From the NCBI GenBank assembly GCA_022402465.1, contig JAKRSH010000010.1, positions 1-45,432 on the forward strand: a DNA stretch of 45,432 nucleotides. The letters run 5' to 3'. This stretch comes from Leptospiraceae bacterium. Lineage in GTDB: Bacteria; Spirochaetota; Leptospiria; Leptospirales; Leptospiraceae. Position 1 is the first letter of the stretch. Each line of letters starts with the position of its first letter. The notes below the pieces were generated by a model. The model did no database searches. It had not been told where the DNA came from and was given only the letters and a program-made list of their open reading frames with translations. Both the position numbers and the translations under genes were made by a program. Shown one piece after another: positions 16,737 through 25,353 of this stretch.

Positions 16737-16811
16737 ATGCACAAGCTTTCACCTCATGATTCAATCGTCTATCTTGAATTAAGTAGAATCCTTATGGACA
16801 CAGATAGATGA
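16737..16811 (+). CDS. Short leader ORF overlapping the hsdR start
   Basis: A 24-codon frame starts ATG at 16737 (MHKLSPHDSIVYLELSRI) and its TGA overlaps the hsdR ATG as ATGA at 16808-16811. No clear Shine-Dalgarno sequence precedes it. It could be a leader peptide that couples hsdR translation or the tail of a lost gene. The overlap arrangement, repeated across this island, is the main reason to record it. Confidence 0.3.
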   Translation: MHKLSPHDSIVYLELSRILMDTDR

Positions 16812-19800
16812 ATTCCTCCAAAATCTCTGAATCCCAGATTGAAGAATATGCGATTCAGTTACTTGAGAAGCAGGGTTACCGATACATCTATGCTCCATCC
16901 ATAGCCCCAGATTCAGAATCACCAGAGCGAGAGAGATTTGAGGATGTAATTCTACTTGAAAGGTTGCGTTCCGCTGTCGCCAAACTGAATCCAGACATTC
17001 CTATACAGGCCCAGGAAGACGCTGTCAAGCAGGTCTTGAGAATTGCCTCTCCAGATCTTCTAGTGAACAATGAAACATTTCATCGCATGTTGACTGAGGG
17101 AGTTGCAGTAAGTTACAAGCAGGATGGTAGTATGAGGGGCAATCGAGTCTGGCTTGTTGACTTTTCTAATCCAGATAACAATGATTTTATTGCAGCCAAT
17201 CAATTTACGATCGTTGAGAACAACCAGAATAAACGTCCCGACATCATTCTATTCATAAACGGATTGCCTCTTGTGGTTATTGAACTGAAGAATGCAACGG
17301 ATGAAAATGCCACCATTCATTCCGCATTCAATCAAATCCAAACTTATAAGCAAGCAATCCCTACTTTATTTACCTACAATGGATTTATCATTCTCTCGGA
17401 TGGGCATGAAGCTAAGGCAGGGTCTGTTTCATCGTCAATGAGTCGTTATATGTTCTGGAAGAGTTCTGATGGTAAGACAGAAGCACCAAAGCTGATTGGA
17501 CAGCTGGAGACAATGATCCAAGGAATGCTCAATAAGGAAACTCTTCTAGATCTTCTTAGACATTTTGTTGTTTTTGAAAAATCCAAAAAGGAAGATAGCG
17601 TAACTGGAATCAATACCATACAGACAGTTAAGAAGATAGCGGCATACCACCAGTACTATGCAGTCAATGCCGCAGTGGAATCTACCAAAAGAGCGTCTGG
17701 TTTTACTCAAGCTAAGGATTTACCAGTTGAAGTAAATCAACCAGAAGTTTATGGATTGAAAAATATCCAGAAATCAAAGTTCGGTGATAAGAAAGGTGGT
17801 GTAGTATGGCATACCCAAGGATCGGGCAAATCTCTTTCCATGGTTTTTTATACTGGCAAAATTGTACTAGCTCTAGAAAACCCAACTGTGCTCGTTATTA
17901 CGGATCGCAATGATTTAGATGATCAATTGTTCGATACATTTTCATCTTGTACACAATTACTGAGACAAGAGCCCAAACAAGTTGAAGATAGAAACCAATT
18001 GAAAGAACTTTTGAAAGTAGCCTCAGGCGGAGTTATCTTTACAACAATTCATAAGTTCCAACCCCAAGAAGGCAATGTCTACGAAACACTTTCAGATAGA
18101 AAGAATATCATCGTTATAGCCGACGAAGCCCATAGGACTCAATATGGATTTAAAGCAAAAACCATCGATGACAAGGATGAATCAGGAAATGTCATCGGTA
18201 AGAAAATTGTATATGGTTTTGCCAAATACATGAGGGATGCCTTGCCCAATGCAACCTATCTTGGTTTTACAGGAACCCCAATTGAGAATACCGATGTAAA
18301 CACCCCAGCCGTATTTGGAAATTATGTGGATGTTTATGATATTGCTCAGGCTGTTGAAGATGGTGCCACAGTTAGAATCTATTATGAAAGTCGTCTAGCT
18401 AAGATTAACCTTTCCAAAGAAGGAAAGATACTTGTTGAGGAATTAGATGAAGATTTAGATCAAGAAAATCTCTCCAACACTCAGAAAGCCAAAGCCAAGT
18501 GGACTCAACTCGAAGCATTGATAGGGAGTGCCGATCGAATCAAGAGAGTTGCACTTGATATAGTCAATCATTTTGGTAGTAGACAAGAAGTGATGGAAGG
18601 CAAAGCGATGATCGTTGCTATGTCAAGAAGAATCGCCGCAGACTTATACAAAGCAATCATTGATTTGAGACCAGAATGGCATGACAAAGATTTAATGAAA
18701 GGAGCAATTAAAGTAGTAATGACAGCTTCATCTTCAGATGGGCCAGAAATATCCAACCATCATACTACCAAAGATGAAAGACGGAAACTTGCTGATAGGA
18801 TGAGAGACCCTAAGGATGAACTTAAATTGGTTATAGTTCGAGATATGTGGCTCACAGGATTTGATGCACCATCCTTACACACTCTCTACATAGATAAACC
18901 CATGAAGGGACACAATCTGATGCAAGCTATAGCTCGTGTTAATAGAGTTTATAATGAGAAGAAAGGAGGATTGATTGTTGACTATCTAGGTATAGCTTCA
19001 GATCTAAAGAAAGCACTTTCTTTTTATGCAGATTCTGGAGGTAAAGGTGACCCTGCCGAAACCCAAGAGAAAGCTGCTCAAATCATGTTAGAGAAATTAG
19101 AAGTGGTCTCTCAAATGTTTCATGGATTCCCTTATGAGAATTTTTTCTCTTCAGATACAGGTAATAAGCTCAATATCATCCTCGCAGCTGAAGATCACAT
19201 ACTCGGATTAGATAATGGTAAGAAACGATACATTGATGCAGTTACAGCACTTTCTCAAGCATTTGCAGTTGCTATTCCACATGAACAGGCTCTCGATGCC
19301 AAGGATGAAGTCTCTTTTTTCCAAGCTGTTAAATCTAGATTAGTTAAATTTGATAGTAGCGATAAAGTAATGTCAGACCAAGAACTGGAGACTTCCATCC
19401 GCCAAGTTATAGACAAAGCGCTTGTTACAGAACAAGTGATTGATGTTTTTGATGCAGCTGGAATTAAAAAGCCTGACATCTCTGTGCTTTCTGAAGAATT
19501 TCTATTAGAAGTTAAGAACATGGAGCATAAGAACATAGCTCTAGAAGTTCTAAAGAAATTGCTCAATGATGAGATCAAGGGTCGAATGAAGAAGAATCTT
19601 ATCCAAAGTAAGAGTCTGATGGAGATGCTTGAACATTCAATTAAGAAATACCATACTAAGATCATAACAGCAGCAGAAGTTATTGAAGAACTTATCAACT
19701 TATCAAAAGAGATTCATTCCATGGATAAAGAGCCTGAAGAAATGGGGCTTTCGGATTATGAGTATGCTTTCTATACAGCAATCGCCAATAACAATAGTGC

Positions 19801-20038
19801 AAGAGAAGTGATGGAGAAAGAAAAACTCCGTGAACTTGCCGTTGTTCTTTATAAAAGTGTCAAAGAGAATGCATCTATTGACTGGACTATCAAAGAGAGT
19901 GTCAAAGCCAAATTAAAAGTCATTGTAAAAAGAATCCTTCGCCAATTTGGCTATCCACCTGACATGCAGATGCTTGCAACAGAGACTGTTCTTAAGCAAG
20001 CTGAGCTTATAGCTGAAGAACTTCTAGCAAAATCATAG
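16808..20038 (+). CDS. hsdR: Type I restriction enzyme motor/nuclease subunit
   Basis: HsdR translocates DNA with ATP hydrolysis and cuts it. The 1076-residue protein appears intact. Visible parts are the N-terminal nuclease domain with RPDIILFINGLPLVVIELKN (the PD-ExK core, about residues 143-162), the Walker A motif HTQGSGKSLSM near residue 335, the DEAH box ADEAHRTQYG near residue 438, the TGTPIE motif near 487, and helicase motifs DMWLTGFDAPSLHTLYIDKP and ARVNRVY in the second RecA-like lobe. The C-terminal 300 residues form the helical domain that docks to the methylase. The gene is 181 bp after the 1114-residue gene and may have its own promoter there. It ends 5 bp from the convergent HU-like gene. 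With hsdM interrupted, restriction without protective methylation would be harmful, so the state of HsdM matters for this gene. Confidence 0.96.
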   Translation: MNSSKISESQIEEYAIQLLEKQGYRYIYAPSIAPDSESPERERFEDVILLERLRSAVAKLNPDIPIQAQEDAVKQVLRIASPDLLVNNETFHRMLTEGVAVSYKQDGSMRGNRVWLVDFSNPDNNDFIAANQFTIVENNQNKRPDIILFINGLPLVVIELKNATDENATIHSAFNQIQTYKQAIPTLFTYNGFIILSDGHEAKAGSVSSSMSRYMFWKSSDGKTEAPKLIGQLETMIQGMLNKETLLDLLRHFVVFEKSKKEDSVTGINTIQTVKKIAAYHQYYAVNAAVESTKRASGFTQAKDLPVEVNQPEVYGLKNIQKSKFGDKKGGVVWHTQGSGKSLSMVFYTGKIVLALENPTVLVITDRNDLDDQLFDTFSSCTQLLRQEPKQVEDRNQLKELLKVASGGVIFTTIHKFQPQEGNVYETLSDRKNIIVIADEAHRTQYGFKAKTIDDKDESGNVIGKKIVYGFAKYMRDALPNATYLGFTGTPIENTDVNTPAVFGNYVDVYDIAQAVEDGATVRIYYESRLAKINLSKEGKILVEELDEDLDQENLSNTQKAKAKWTQLEALIGSADRIKRVALDIVNHFGSRQEVMEGKAMIVAMSRRIAADLYKAIIDLRPEWHDKDLMKGAIKVVMTASSSDGPEISNHHTTKDERRKLADRMRDPKDELKLVIVRDMWLTGFDAPSLHTLYIDKPMKGHNLMQAIARVNRVYNEKKGGLIVDYLGIASDLKKALSFYADSGGKGDPAETQEKAAQIMLEKLEVVSQMFHGFPYENFFSSDTGNKLNIILAAEDHILGLDNGKKRYIDAVTALSQAFAVAIPHEQALDAKDEVSFFQAVKSRLVKFDSSDKVMSDQELETSIRQVIDKALVTEQVIDVFDAAGIKKPDISVLSEEFLLEVKNMEHKNIALEVLKKLLNDEIKGRMKKNLIQSKSLMEMLEHSIKKYHTKIITAAEVIEELINLSKEIHSMDKEPEEMGLSDYEYAFYTAIANNNSAREVMEKEKLRELAVVLYKSVKENASIDWTIKESVKAKLKVIVKRILRQFGYPPDMQMLATETVLKQAELIAEELLAKS

Positions 20039-20043
20039 AACAT

Positions 20044-20733
20044 TTACCTAATCTCAAGTATAGGTTCTGATTTATAAGTGCGTATCGCCTTACCGACTTT
20101 GCTTGTAACTTCGATGGCATACCTTCCAGGGGGGATATTCATCAATTGAAAGTGAATCTTTTTACTTTCAGAGACTGTAATGAGATTATTCGATATAGGA
20201 AATTTATTATTTCCTTTGGTGAGAATAATTCCTGTAGATGGATTACTCATATCAATTTTCAAATGTTTACCTTGCAATTGCACAAGTTCCATATTATGAA
20301 AGCTTGATCTTGTGGGGTGAGATAGATTCAATACACTCTCTATATAGGGCTTTCTTGATGAGAATGTAGTCTTTCGGAGTTTAGTTTCAGCTTGAAGAAT
20401 CTTCAACAATGGCTTGGATACTGAATATTTGATTCGGATCTTGCGGTTCTTGCTCAGGACTTTTTCTTTGTTGTTTGTGAACTTGCCTGACAAAGTTGGA
20501 GTGAACTTTCCCCAAGGAGTGCGAATCGCATTTCCTTTCTTCAATTCAGAAAGAAAAATATCTTTCATCAATTCAAAGACTCCCGCGATATCTGCCTTGG
20601 TAAAGCTAGATCCATATGACATGAGATTAATGAAGTCTTCTTCGGTAATGATAGATTCTGGCTTGGATCGTATGAAATACTGGGATACTTTCTCCTTTGC
20701 AAAATGTTTCTCTAAACTGAAATGGAGCGGCAC
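20044..20733 (-). CDS. HU/IHF-like DNA-binding protein with C-terminal DUF4469
   Basis: The 229-residue protein has an N-terminal HU-like DNA-binding domain (about residues 1-130): ITEEDFINLMSYGSSFTKAD, VFELMKDIFLSELKKGNAI, and TPWGKFTPTLSGKF, which is the usual HU beta-arm region. The C-terminal part (about 145-229), with LVQLQGKHLKIDMSNPSTGI and MNIPPGRYAIEV, matches the beta-sandwich DUF4469. The pairing is known from Bacteroidota and Leptospira, with no defined role beyond DNA binding. The start is GTG at 20733, strongly supported by GGAGGT five bases upstream. It is convergent with hsdR across a 5-bp gap, so both transcripts must terminate inside each other's coding sequence or read through. 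Confidence 0.85.
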   Translation of the reverse strand: MPLHFSLEKHFAKEKVSQYFIRSKPESIITEEDFINLMSYGSSFTKADIAGVFELMKDIFLSELKKGNAIRTPWGKFTPTLSGKFTNNKEKVLSKNRKIRIKYSVSKPLLKILQAETKLRKTTFSSRKPYIESVLNLSHPTRSSFHNMELVQLQGKHLKIDMSNPSTGIILTKGNNKFPISNNLITVSESKKIHFQLMNIPPGRYAIEVTSKVGKAIRTYKSEPILEIR

Positions 20734-21018
20734 AGGTTACCTCCGTCTGTATTTGTTAACCATTTTTCAATAATTTCAAATATTAGCAAGTATTATGCTG
20801 CTATAAAAAACTTACTAAAAATTAACGCATTATCATTATTTTTTAATCAAACATTTTTTATATTTTAAACTAATAATTTTATGTTCAGACGCAGGTAATA
20901 TGATGTTTTTACAAAAGTAATTTATAGTATCTACATACACGTTCATATACAAATACGTATGTGTTATTATAAATAGAATATGAATCAATTTTGTCGAAAG
21001 GAATTTCTAATTTTTAAA
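20734..21018. other. AT-rich intergenic stretch
   Basis: This 285-bp stretch is very rich in A and T and has no convincing gene. It should contain the promoter of the HU/DUF4469 gene, which reads leftwards, but many TATAAT-like words in this composition make a specific call unsafe. Confidence 0.5.
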
Positions 21019-21381
21019 ATGCACCCTCTAATTTGTATAGTTCCATTGTATTGCTTTTTTTTAGTTTCAGTTTGATAATTTGCAGTCAGCAAATTGAATC
21101 CTATTCAGAACCATCTCAAAATGTGCTACAATCCGCCTTGGCGAGAAGTGTAACTTTAGATTATCCTACCTCTGATACCGCTAAAGGCACAGTGTTTTTC
21201 TTGAATAAGGAAGGCTATAATCTCACAGCGCACTATGTTATTTTCGGGCGGCTTGATCGAAGTGGGTTAGCTGCCAATGATTCCATTTTCATGTATGCCG
21301 TTTCATGGGGACTTAGCCCTTGCTTGGTCTTCAGCACAATCTGGCACTCCTTTTGCCGAAGAACTTTTAGCTAAATCATAA
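21019..21381 (+). pseudogene. Decayed lipoprotein-like gene with two frame breaks
   Basis: An ATG at 21019 opens MHPLICIVPLYCFF, but the frame closes soon. After a run of eight T (21055-21062) the neighbouring frame continues as FSFSLIICSQQIESYSEPSQ, which looks like a lipoprotein signal peptide with lipobox LIIC. That frame carries on to about 21290. From there a third frame gives the more protein-like FHGDLALAWSSAQSGTPFAE and ends at a TAA at 21379-21381. The pieces together read as one lipoprotein gene damaged by at least two frameshifts. The T8 tract could also be a slippage switch. No family is recognised. Confidence 0.5.
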
Positions 21382-21466
21382 AAATTAAAAAATCGAGTAA
21401 GGGCTTAAGCATTCTTAAAGTTTAAGGAAATTATTTGAGATGATAGAAAATGCATTCATCTAATAA

Positions 21467-21598
21467 AAATCAGCTAAAGAAACTGAAGTTAAAGTTAATA
21501 CTGCTAAATCTTTTGTTGGTTATGCTGGACAGAGAAATTGGGATGAGGATGTTTTAGTAGAGATTGAAAAAGCTCTAAGTACTTTACCTAAAAAGTAA
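21467..21598 (+). pseudogene. 3' remnant of an unidentified gene
   Basis: A 43-codon open tail without a start codon reads KSAKETEVKVNTAKSFVGYA and ends VLVEIEKALSTLPKK before TAA. The amino-acid character is that of a real protein, but the upstream part is missing, closed by a TAA at 21464. It lies next to the decayed lipoprotein gene and may be part of the same lost locus. Confidence 0.4.
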
Positions 21599-21640
21599 GT
21601 TAAAAGTGAAATATTTGGTGTCGGGACTTCTCTCGGCATC

Positions 21641-21886
21641 TTACAATATTTTAAATATCAGGGAATATAGGCAGATAAGTCTATAGTTACGTACTCGATT
21701 TCCTGAAGCATAAACACCTGAGCCTGTCGCATAATTGCCAGCCCAAGTTGAATCTATACTTTGTTTGCTGAGCTGGAATGGAATATTCTGGTAGAGAAGA
21801 TAGGCTCCCCAGAACTCTCCCAAGTGAAAATCTTTAGATTTTGCATCCATAAAGAAGCGCGTTTCATTGGTCTCCTCGTCAGTCAT
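21641..21886 (-). CDS. Small hypothetical protein downstream of the oxidoreductase gene
   Basis: An 81-residue frame starts MTDEETNETRFFMDAKSKDF and overlaps the stop of the upstream oxidoreductase gene by four bases (ATG on TGA at 21883-21886). That coupling is the main support. The C-terminal part (RNYRLICLYSLIFKIL) looks like out-of-frame sequence, so this may be the start of a longer gene cut by the decay seen at 21000-21600. There is no recognised domain. Confidence 0.4.
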   Translation of the reverse strand: MTDEETNETRFFMDAKSKDFHLGEFWGAYLLYQNIPFQLSKQSIDSTWAGNYATGSGVYASGNRVRNYRLICLYSLIFKIL

Positions 21887-22638
21887 TCTTTCCCTAAGGC
21901 CGCTATTGCATCCGATTCAATGATTTCTAATTTGGATTTGTTCTTTGCCTTGCTCGGAGAAACCCTATTTGGAAATGTTACTTTTTGATTTTTGTTTGTT
22001 TCTTTGTCCTGCTTTAACTTCCGTAATATTGCCTTGGCGACCAAGCCTGCTTCTATGGGTCGATATTTTTCCAAACCAAAAAGTCCAAAGGGCATAAGCA
22101 TGGAAACCCATTTCCCAATTTCTTCGCCAGGTCGGAGTTCTTTTCGTTCGCCCATCAGTAGGGAGGGTTGGAAGATAGAAAGATGGTCTATTTCCAGTTT
22201 CGCTAATTCTTCTTCTAACTTGCCTTTGACTTTATTGTAGAAGATGGCTGATTTGCTATCTGCACCCATAGCTGTTACTAGGGAAAAATAAGGAACCCTA
22301 TATTTTTTGGCAGCTTGGGCAAAAGCCAGAGGGTACTTGTAGTCGACTTTTTCAAACTGCTCCTTGCTTCCTGCTTTCTTGATTGTGGTTCCTAAGGTGC
22401 ATAGGACAGAGTCCACATTCTTCCAGTTGAGTTTCTCAATTGCTTGGTGATTTTCAAAATCGAAAAGTTTGATTTCCACATTTGGATTCTTTTTTTGATT
22501 CGAAGCAGATAAATCTGAATCATCTTGAGGAAGGCTTCTAAGAAGACAGATCAATTTGTCCTCAGGAAAGATTGAAGAAAACAAAGAGATGATATGGCTT
22601 CCGATAAGCCCTGAGCCGCCGATGAGAATGGTATTCAT
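21883..22638 (-). CDS. NAD(P)-binding Rossmann-fold protein (atypical SDR)
   Basis: The 251-residue protein begins MNTILIGGSGLIGSHIISLF, the glycine-rich dinucleotide-binding loop of extended or atypical short-chain dehydrogenases. It continues with a VLCTLGTTIKKAGSKEQFEK segment, PYFSLVTAMGAD and FYNKVKGKLEEEL (a Y-x3-K-like motif near residues 132-136). This is the pattern of HTATIP2/NAD(P)H-binding family proteins, whose substrates vary. It is divergent from the desaturase gene with 103 bp between them, so the two could share control and act in lipid metabolism; that link is only positional. The ATG at 22638 has AAAGA upstream. Confidence 0.82.
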   Translation of the reverse strand: MNTILIGGSGLIGSHIISLFSSIFPEDKLICLLRSLPQDDSDLSASNQKKNPNVEIKLFDFENHQAIEKLNWKNVDSVLCTLGTTIKKAGSKEQFEKVDYKYPLAFAQAAKKYRVPYFSLVTAMGADSKSAIFYNKVKGKLEEELAKLEIDHLSIFQPSLLMGERKELRPGEEIGKWVSMLMPFGLFGLEKYRPIEAGLVAKAILRKLKQDKETNKNQKVTFPNRVSPSKAKNKSKLEIIESDAIAALGKE

Positions 22639-22688
22639 TCTTTCTTTGTAAGAAAGATTTCTTTTTTTGCAACCTTTCTACTTCTTTT

Positions 22689-22730
22689 TACTCAAAATGA
22701 GTATAAGTGAAGAAGCCGAACGCTGTTCGG
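22689..22730. promoter_or_regulatory. Two inverted repeats in the divergent promoter region (operator candidates)
   Basis: A perfect 6-bp inverted repeat CCGAAC-GCT-GTTCGG lies at 22716-22730, 11 bases ahead of the desaturase ATG. A second, TACTC-AAAAT-GAGTA, lies at 22689-22703. The first resembles TetR-family sites that control unsaturated fatty acid genes such as DesT sites. The position over the start of transcription fits repression of the desaturase. No regulator gene is adjacent. Confidence 0.55.
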
Positions 22731-22741
22731 TATGAGGTAAC

Positions 22742-23902
22742 ATGAATCAACAAATTGTTTCTAATTCTATTCCAAGCCCTGAAAAAGATTTCCAAGAAGG
22801 AATCGATTGGGTCACCAGTTTATTTCTTTTTCTTACTCCTATGTTTGGACTAGCTGGTTTATTTTACTACCTTTCTCAAGGTGGAATTCCATTTCTTTCT
22901 TGGATGAGTTTTGCCTTTTTTGTTTTTGCGACGGGAACTGGAATCACAGTTGGCTACCATAGATTGTTTTCTCACAAGAGCTATGAAGCATCCTTTCCTG
23001 TGAAGTTGTGGTTGCTCTTTTTTGGTGCGGCTACCTTCCAAGCCTCCGCCATAGAATGGTGCGAAGACCATAGAGTTCACCACAAATTTGTAGATACGGA
23101 CAAGGACCCTTATTCTATCAAGAAGGGCTTCTGGTATGCTCACATGGCTTGGCTCTTGCAAAAGCGAAAGTATACACAACACAATGTCCAAGATCTGGTC
23201 GCAGATCCTTGGATCAAGTTCCAACATGACTACTACCTACCAATCGCTATATTTGCAGGATTTATTTTTCCTGGGCTCTTGCACATGATATGGGGTTCTT
23301 TCTGGGAAGGAGTCTTAATTTCGGGAGCCTTAAGGATTGCTGTAGTGCACCAATCCACTTTCTTTATCAACTCACTCTGTCATACATTCGGAGAACAGCC
23401 ATTTGGTGAAGAACAAACGGCACGCAATTCCTGGTGGATAGCAATTCTTACCTTTGGTGAAGGCTACCATAATTTTCATCATGAATTCCAAGCGGATTAT
23501 AGAAATGGGATTCGGTGGTATGACTATGATCCATCCAAATGGATCATCCGCTTCTTATCATTCATTGGCCTAACAAGAAATTTACGAAAAGTTTCTGAAG
23601 AGAAGATTCTCCAGAAGTCCCTTTTCTTAAAGGAAAAATACACCATACTCAATTACCAAAAATCCAATATGGTTCTTGCCAAGGAATGGTTGGAAGCTCT
23701 TCCCAAACTCAGGTCTCAGGTTATGGAGGCAAAAGCAAAATTTTTATCTCTCCAGGATGAATACAATCAACACAAATCCAATCTTAAAAAAGATGATAAG
23801 TTAACCTGGAAAAAAAGAATCGAACAATCCAAGGAAGGCTTTCAACTATCCTTGCAATCTTGGTCGGAAAACCTTCAATCACCAAGGACTTTAGTTGTTT
23901 AG
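22742..23902 (+). CDS. Membrane fatty-acid (acyl-CoA type) desaturase
   Basis: The enzyme should introduce a double bond into a fatty acyl chain using a di-iron centre and oxygen. All three histidine boxes are present: HRLFSH near residue 73, EDHRVHHKF near 110 and YHNFHHEF near 243, in the order and spacing of the stearoyl-CoA (delta-9) desaturase family. Four hydrophobic spans flank them (about 25-45, 50-70, 165-185, 190-215). Residues 300-386 form a charged helical extension that is longer than in many bacterial homologues. ATG at 22742 follows GAGGT. Upstream palindromes suggest repression by a lipid-responsive regulator. Electron donor genes are not adjacent. Confidence 0.93.
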   Translation: MNQQIVSNSIPSPEKDFQEGIDWVTSLFLFLTPMFGLAGLFYYLSQGGIPFLSWMSFAFFVFATGTGITVGYHRLFSHKSYEASFPVKLWLLFFGAATFQASAIEWCEDHRVHHKFVDTDKDPYSIKKGFWYAHMAWLLQKRKYTQHNVQDLVADPWIKFQHDYYLPIAIFAGFIFPGLLHMIWGSFWEGVLISGALRIAVVHQSTFFINSLCHTFGEQPFGEEQTARNSWWIAILTFGEGYHNFHHEFQADYRNGIRWYDYDPSKWIIRFLSFIGLTRNLRKVSEEKILQKSLFLKEKYTILNYQKSNMVLAKEWLEALPKLRSQVMEAKAKFLSLQDEYNQHKSNLKKDDKLTWKKRIEQSKEGFQLSLQSWSENLQSPRTLVV

Positions 23903-23917
23903 GAAGATAGATTTTAC

Positions 23918-23941
23918 CCTACAATCATTCGCGATTGTAGG
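23918..23941. terminator. Bidirectional hairpin between convergent genes
   Basis: A 9-bp perfect stem (CCTACAATC paired with GATTGTAGG) with a 6-base loop lies between the desaturase stop and the end of the TPR lipoprotein gene, overlapping the latter's last codons. T-rich sequence flanks both sides. It would serve as a terminator for both transcripts. Confidence 0.7.
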
Positions 23942-25337
23942 TTCTAAAATTAAGAAAAATTTGCTTTTTTGACTCAACGGTTACTTCAATAGACTCGCTT
24001 CCATCAGGAAGCTTTCCACCTGGAATAGAAATCTTATAGGTTCCCGGTTTCAAATGAAGGCGTTTTATTTGGTAGTTAGATGGTAGAAGTCTCCAACTCC
24101 TAAGATCTGGGGCTATGGTTTGAGACGCTGCATAACCAGCTAAAGCCCCCGCACCTAAGCGAACCAAACCACCTACCAAAGCAGCACCCCCATCATCATT
24201 TCCCTTTCCCTTTTCTAAGGATCTTGCCAGTGCCTCACTTGCAACAGCTGCTGCTACCATTTTAACAGCAATCGAAGCTACGTTTTTGGCAACTATTGTG
24301 TTATAATTCTCGTTAAAGTTTTGCATGGCTGTATCGGAATAGTCATTATAAATTGAAGTCTGTCCTATATTCTTGCCATTGAGGTAAACAGGTTTTACCT
24401 TGGCGGATTCCTCATCTCTTTTTGTATAAATAGGTATTGGATTTTCTGCAATTGATAAGGCAGCAACAACCCCTCCCATAGATACACCTCCACCTTTTGC
24501 ACGGATGGCTCCTTCTAAGGCTCCTCGCATAGCTAGTGTAAACTTTTCATCATTGAGAATCTTGCCTCTAGATTCTTTCGTGGCAGCCTTTCCTGCTTGG
24601 TTGATGATGATTACCTCGCCCATTTCTTGCGAGTAGGGAACAGGTGACATGCTTGGGTTGTAAGCATTGACATAGGATTTTCCTTCCGCTAATTTCGCCA
24701 TATCTCCTGCATCATTTTCTTTGACTGCAAGAACATAACGATCCCCTTTTACTTGGACAAGTTCAGGTGCTATTTCTTGGATATTTTTATACTGAACACG
24801 AGCATCATTGTATCTTCCCAAACTTTCGGAAAGTATAGCATCCAAATACCTGGCACATAGGTTCTGTTTGTATTTTCCTTGAACGAATTTCATTTCTCTA
24901 AGCTCTATATCTAGCCTTCGAAAGTAAATCTTCGCATCTTCATATTTATTAAGAAAAATATAATTGAGTGCTATATAAAATTTGATAAGAACTCTTTCGA
25001 AATCCTCTCCTGTAAAATTACTTTCATTATCACTGAGTAAAAAAGAAAGACCTTGTCTTGTGACACTGACTTTGATATTATCTGCCAGTTGTTCGGCTTC
25101 TTTGAATGCCTTAATCGATGAATCATAATCTCCCTTGGTATGGAAGATCATTCCCGCTTCCATAAGGTAGAGTAGTCTGTCTTTGTTATCCGCTTCGGTT
25201 GCAAGAGTGCGAATCTGTGGAATAGCAGCATCATAATTGCCTGCATAGTATGCCTTCTCCGTATCTTTAATGATGGAGGCATAATTGGTAGCACAATGAA
25301 GAACTAGTACTAAGGATAGGTAATAAAGGATTTTCAA
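23925..25337 (-). CDS. TPR-containing lipoprotein (COG3014-like), partner of the LpoB-like protein
   Basis: The 470-residue protein starts MKILYYLSLVLVLHCATNYA, a lipoprotein signal with Cys near residue 15. Residues about 20-210 contain TPR-like helices (AYYAGNYDAAIPQIRTLA, KGDYDSSIKAFKEAEQLADN, YEDAKIYFRRLDIELREM). The C-terminal half has the COG3014 features: a Gly/Ala-rich membrane-associating stretch (GGAALVGGLVRLGAGALAGY) and a final beta domain RLHLKPGTYKISIPGGKLPDG. Such proteins are usually found beside LpoB homologues, as here (16 bp downstream), and probably act at the periplasmic face of the envelope. The start is TTG at 25337, chosen because it keeps the signal peptide; no clear ribosome-binding site is seen, so translational coupling to the upstream gene is likely. 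Confidence 0.82.
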   Translation of the reverse strand: MKILYYLSLVLVLHCATNYASIIKDTEKAYYAGNYDAAIPQIRTLATEADNKDRLLYLMEAGMIFHTKGDYDSSIKAFKEAEQLADNIKVSVTRQGLSFLLSDNESNFTGEDFERVLIKFYIALNYIFLNKYEDAKIYFRRLDIELREMKFVQGKYKQNLCARYLDAILSESLGRYNDARVQYKNIQEIAPELVQVKGDRYVLAVKENDAGDMAKLAEGKSYVNAYNPSMSPVPYSQEMGEVIIINQAGKAATKESRGKILNDEKFTLAMRGALEGAIRAKGGGVSMGGVVAALSIAENPIPIYTKRDEESAKVKPVYLNGKNIGQTSIYNDYSDTAMQNFNENYNTIVAKNVASIAVKMVAAAVASEALARSLEKGKGNDDGGAALVGGLVRLGAGALAGYAASQTIAPDLRSWRLLPSNYQIKRLHLKPGTYKISIPGGKLPDGSESIEVTVESKKQIFLNFRTYNRE

Positions 25338-25353
25338 GTAAATTTAGAATTGG

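Noticed and set aside
19255-19698. 147-codon minus-strand frame inside hsdR
   Set aside because: It is antisense to the intact helical domain of hsdR, is Ser-rich, and has no start signal.
20010-21381. Similar endings of hsdR and of the decayed gene near 21350 (both encode EELLAKS before the stop)
   Set aside because: The match is about 27 bases with several differences and there is no similarity upstream, so a duplication is not supported; coincidence is likely.
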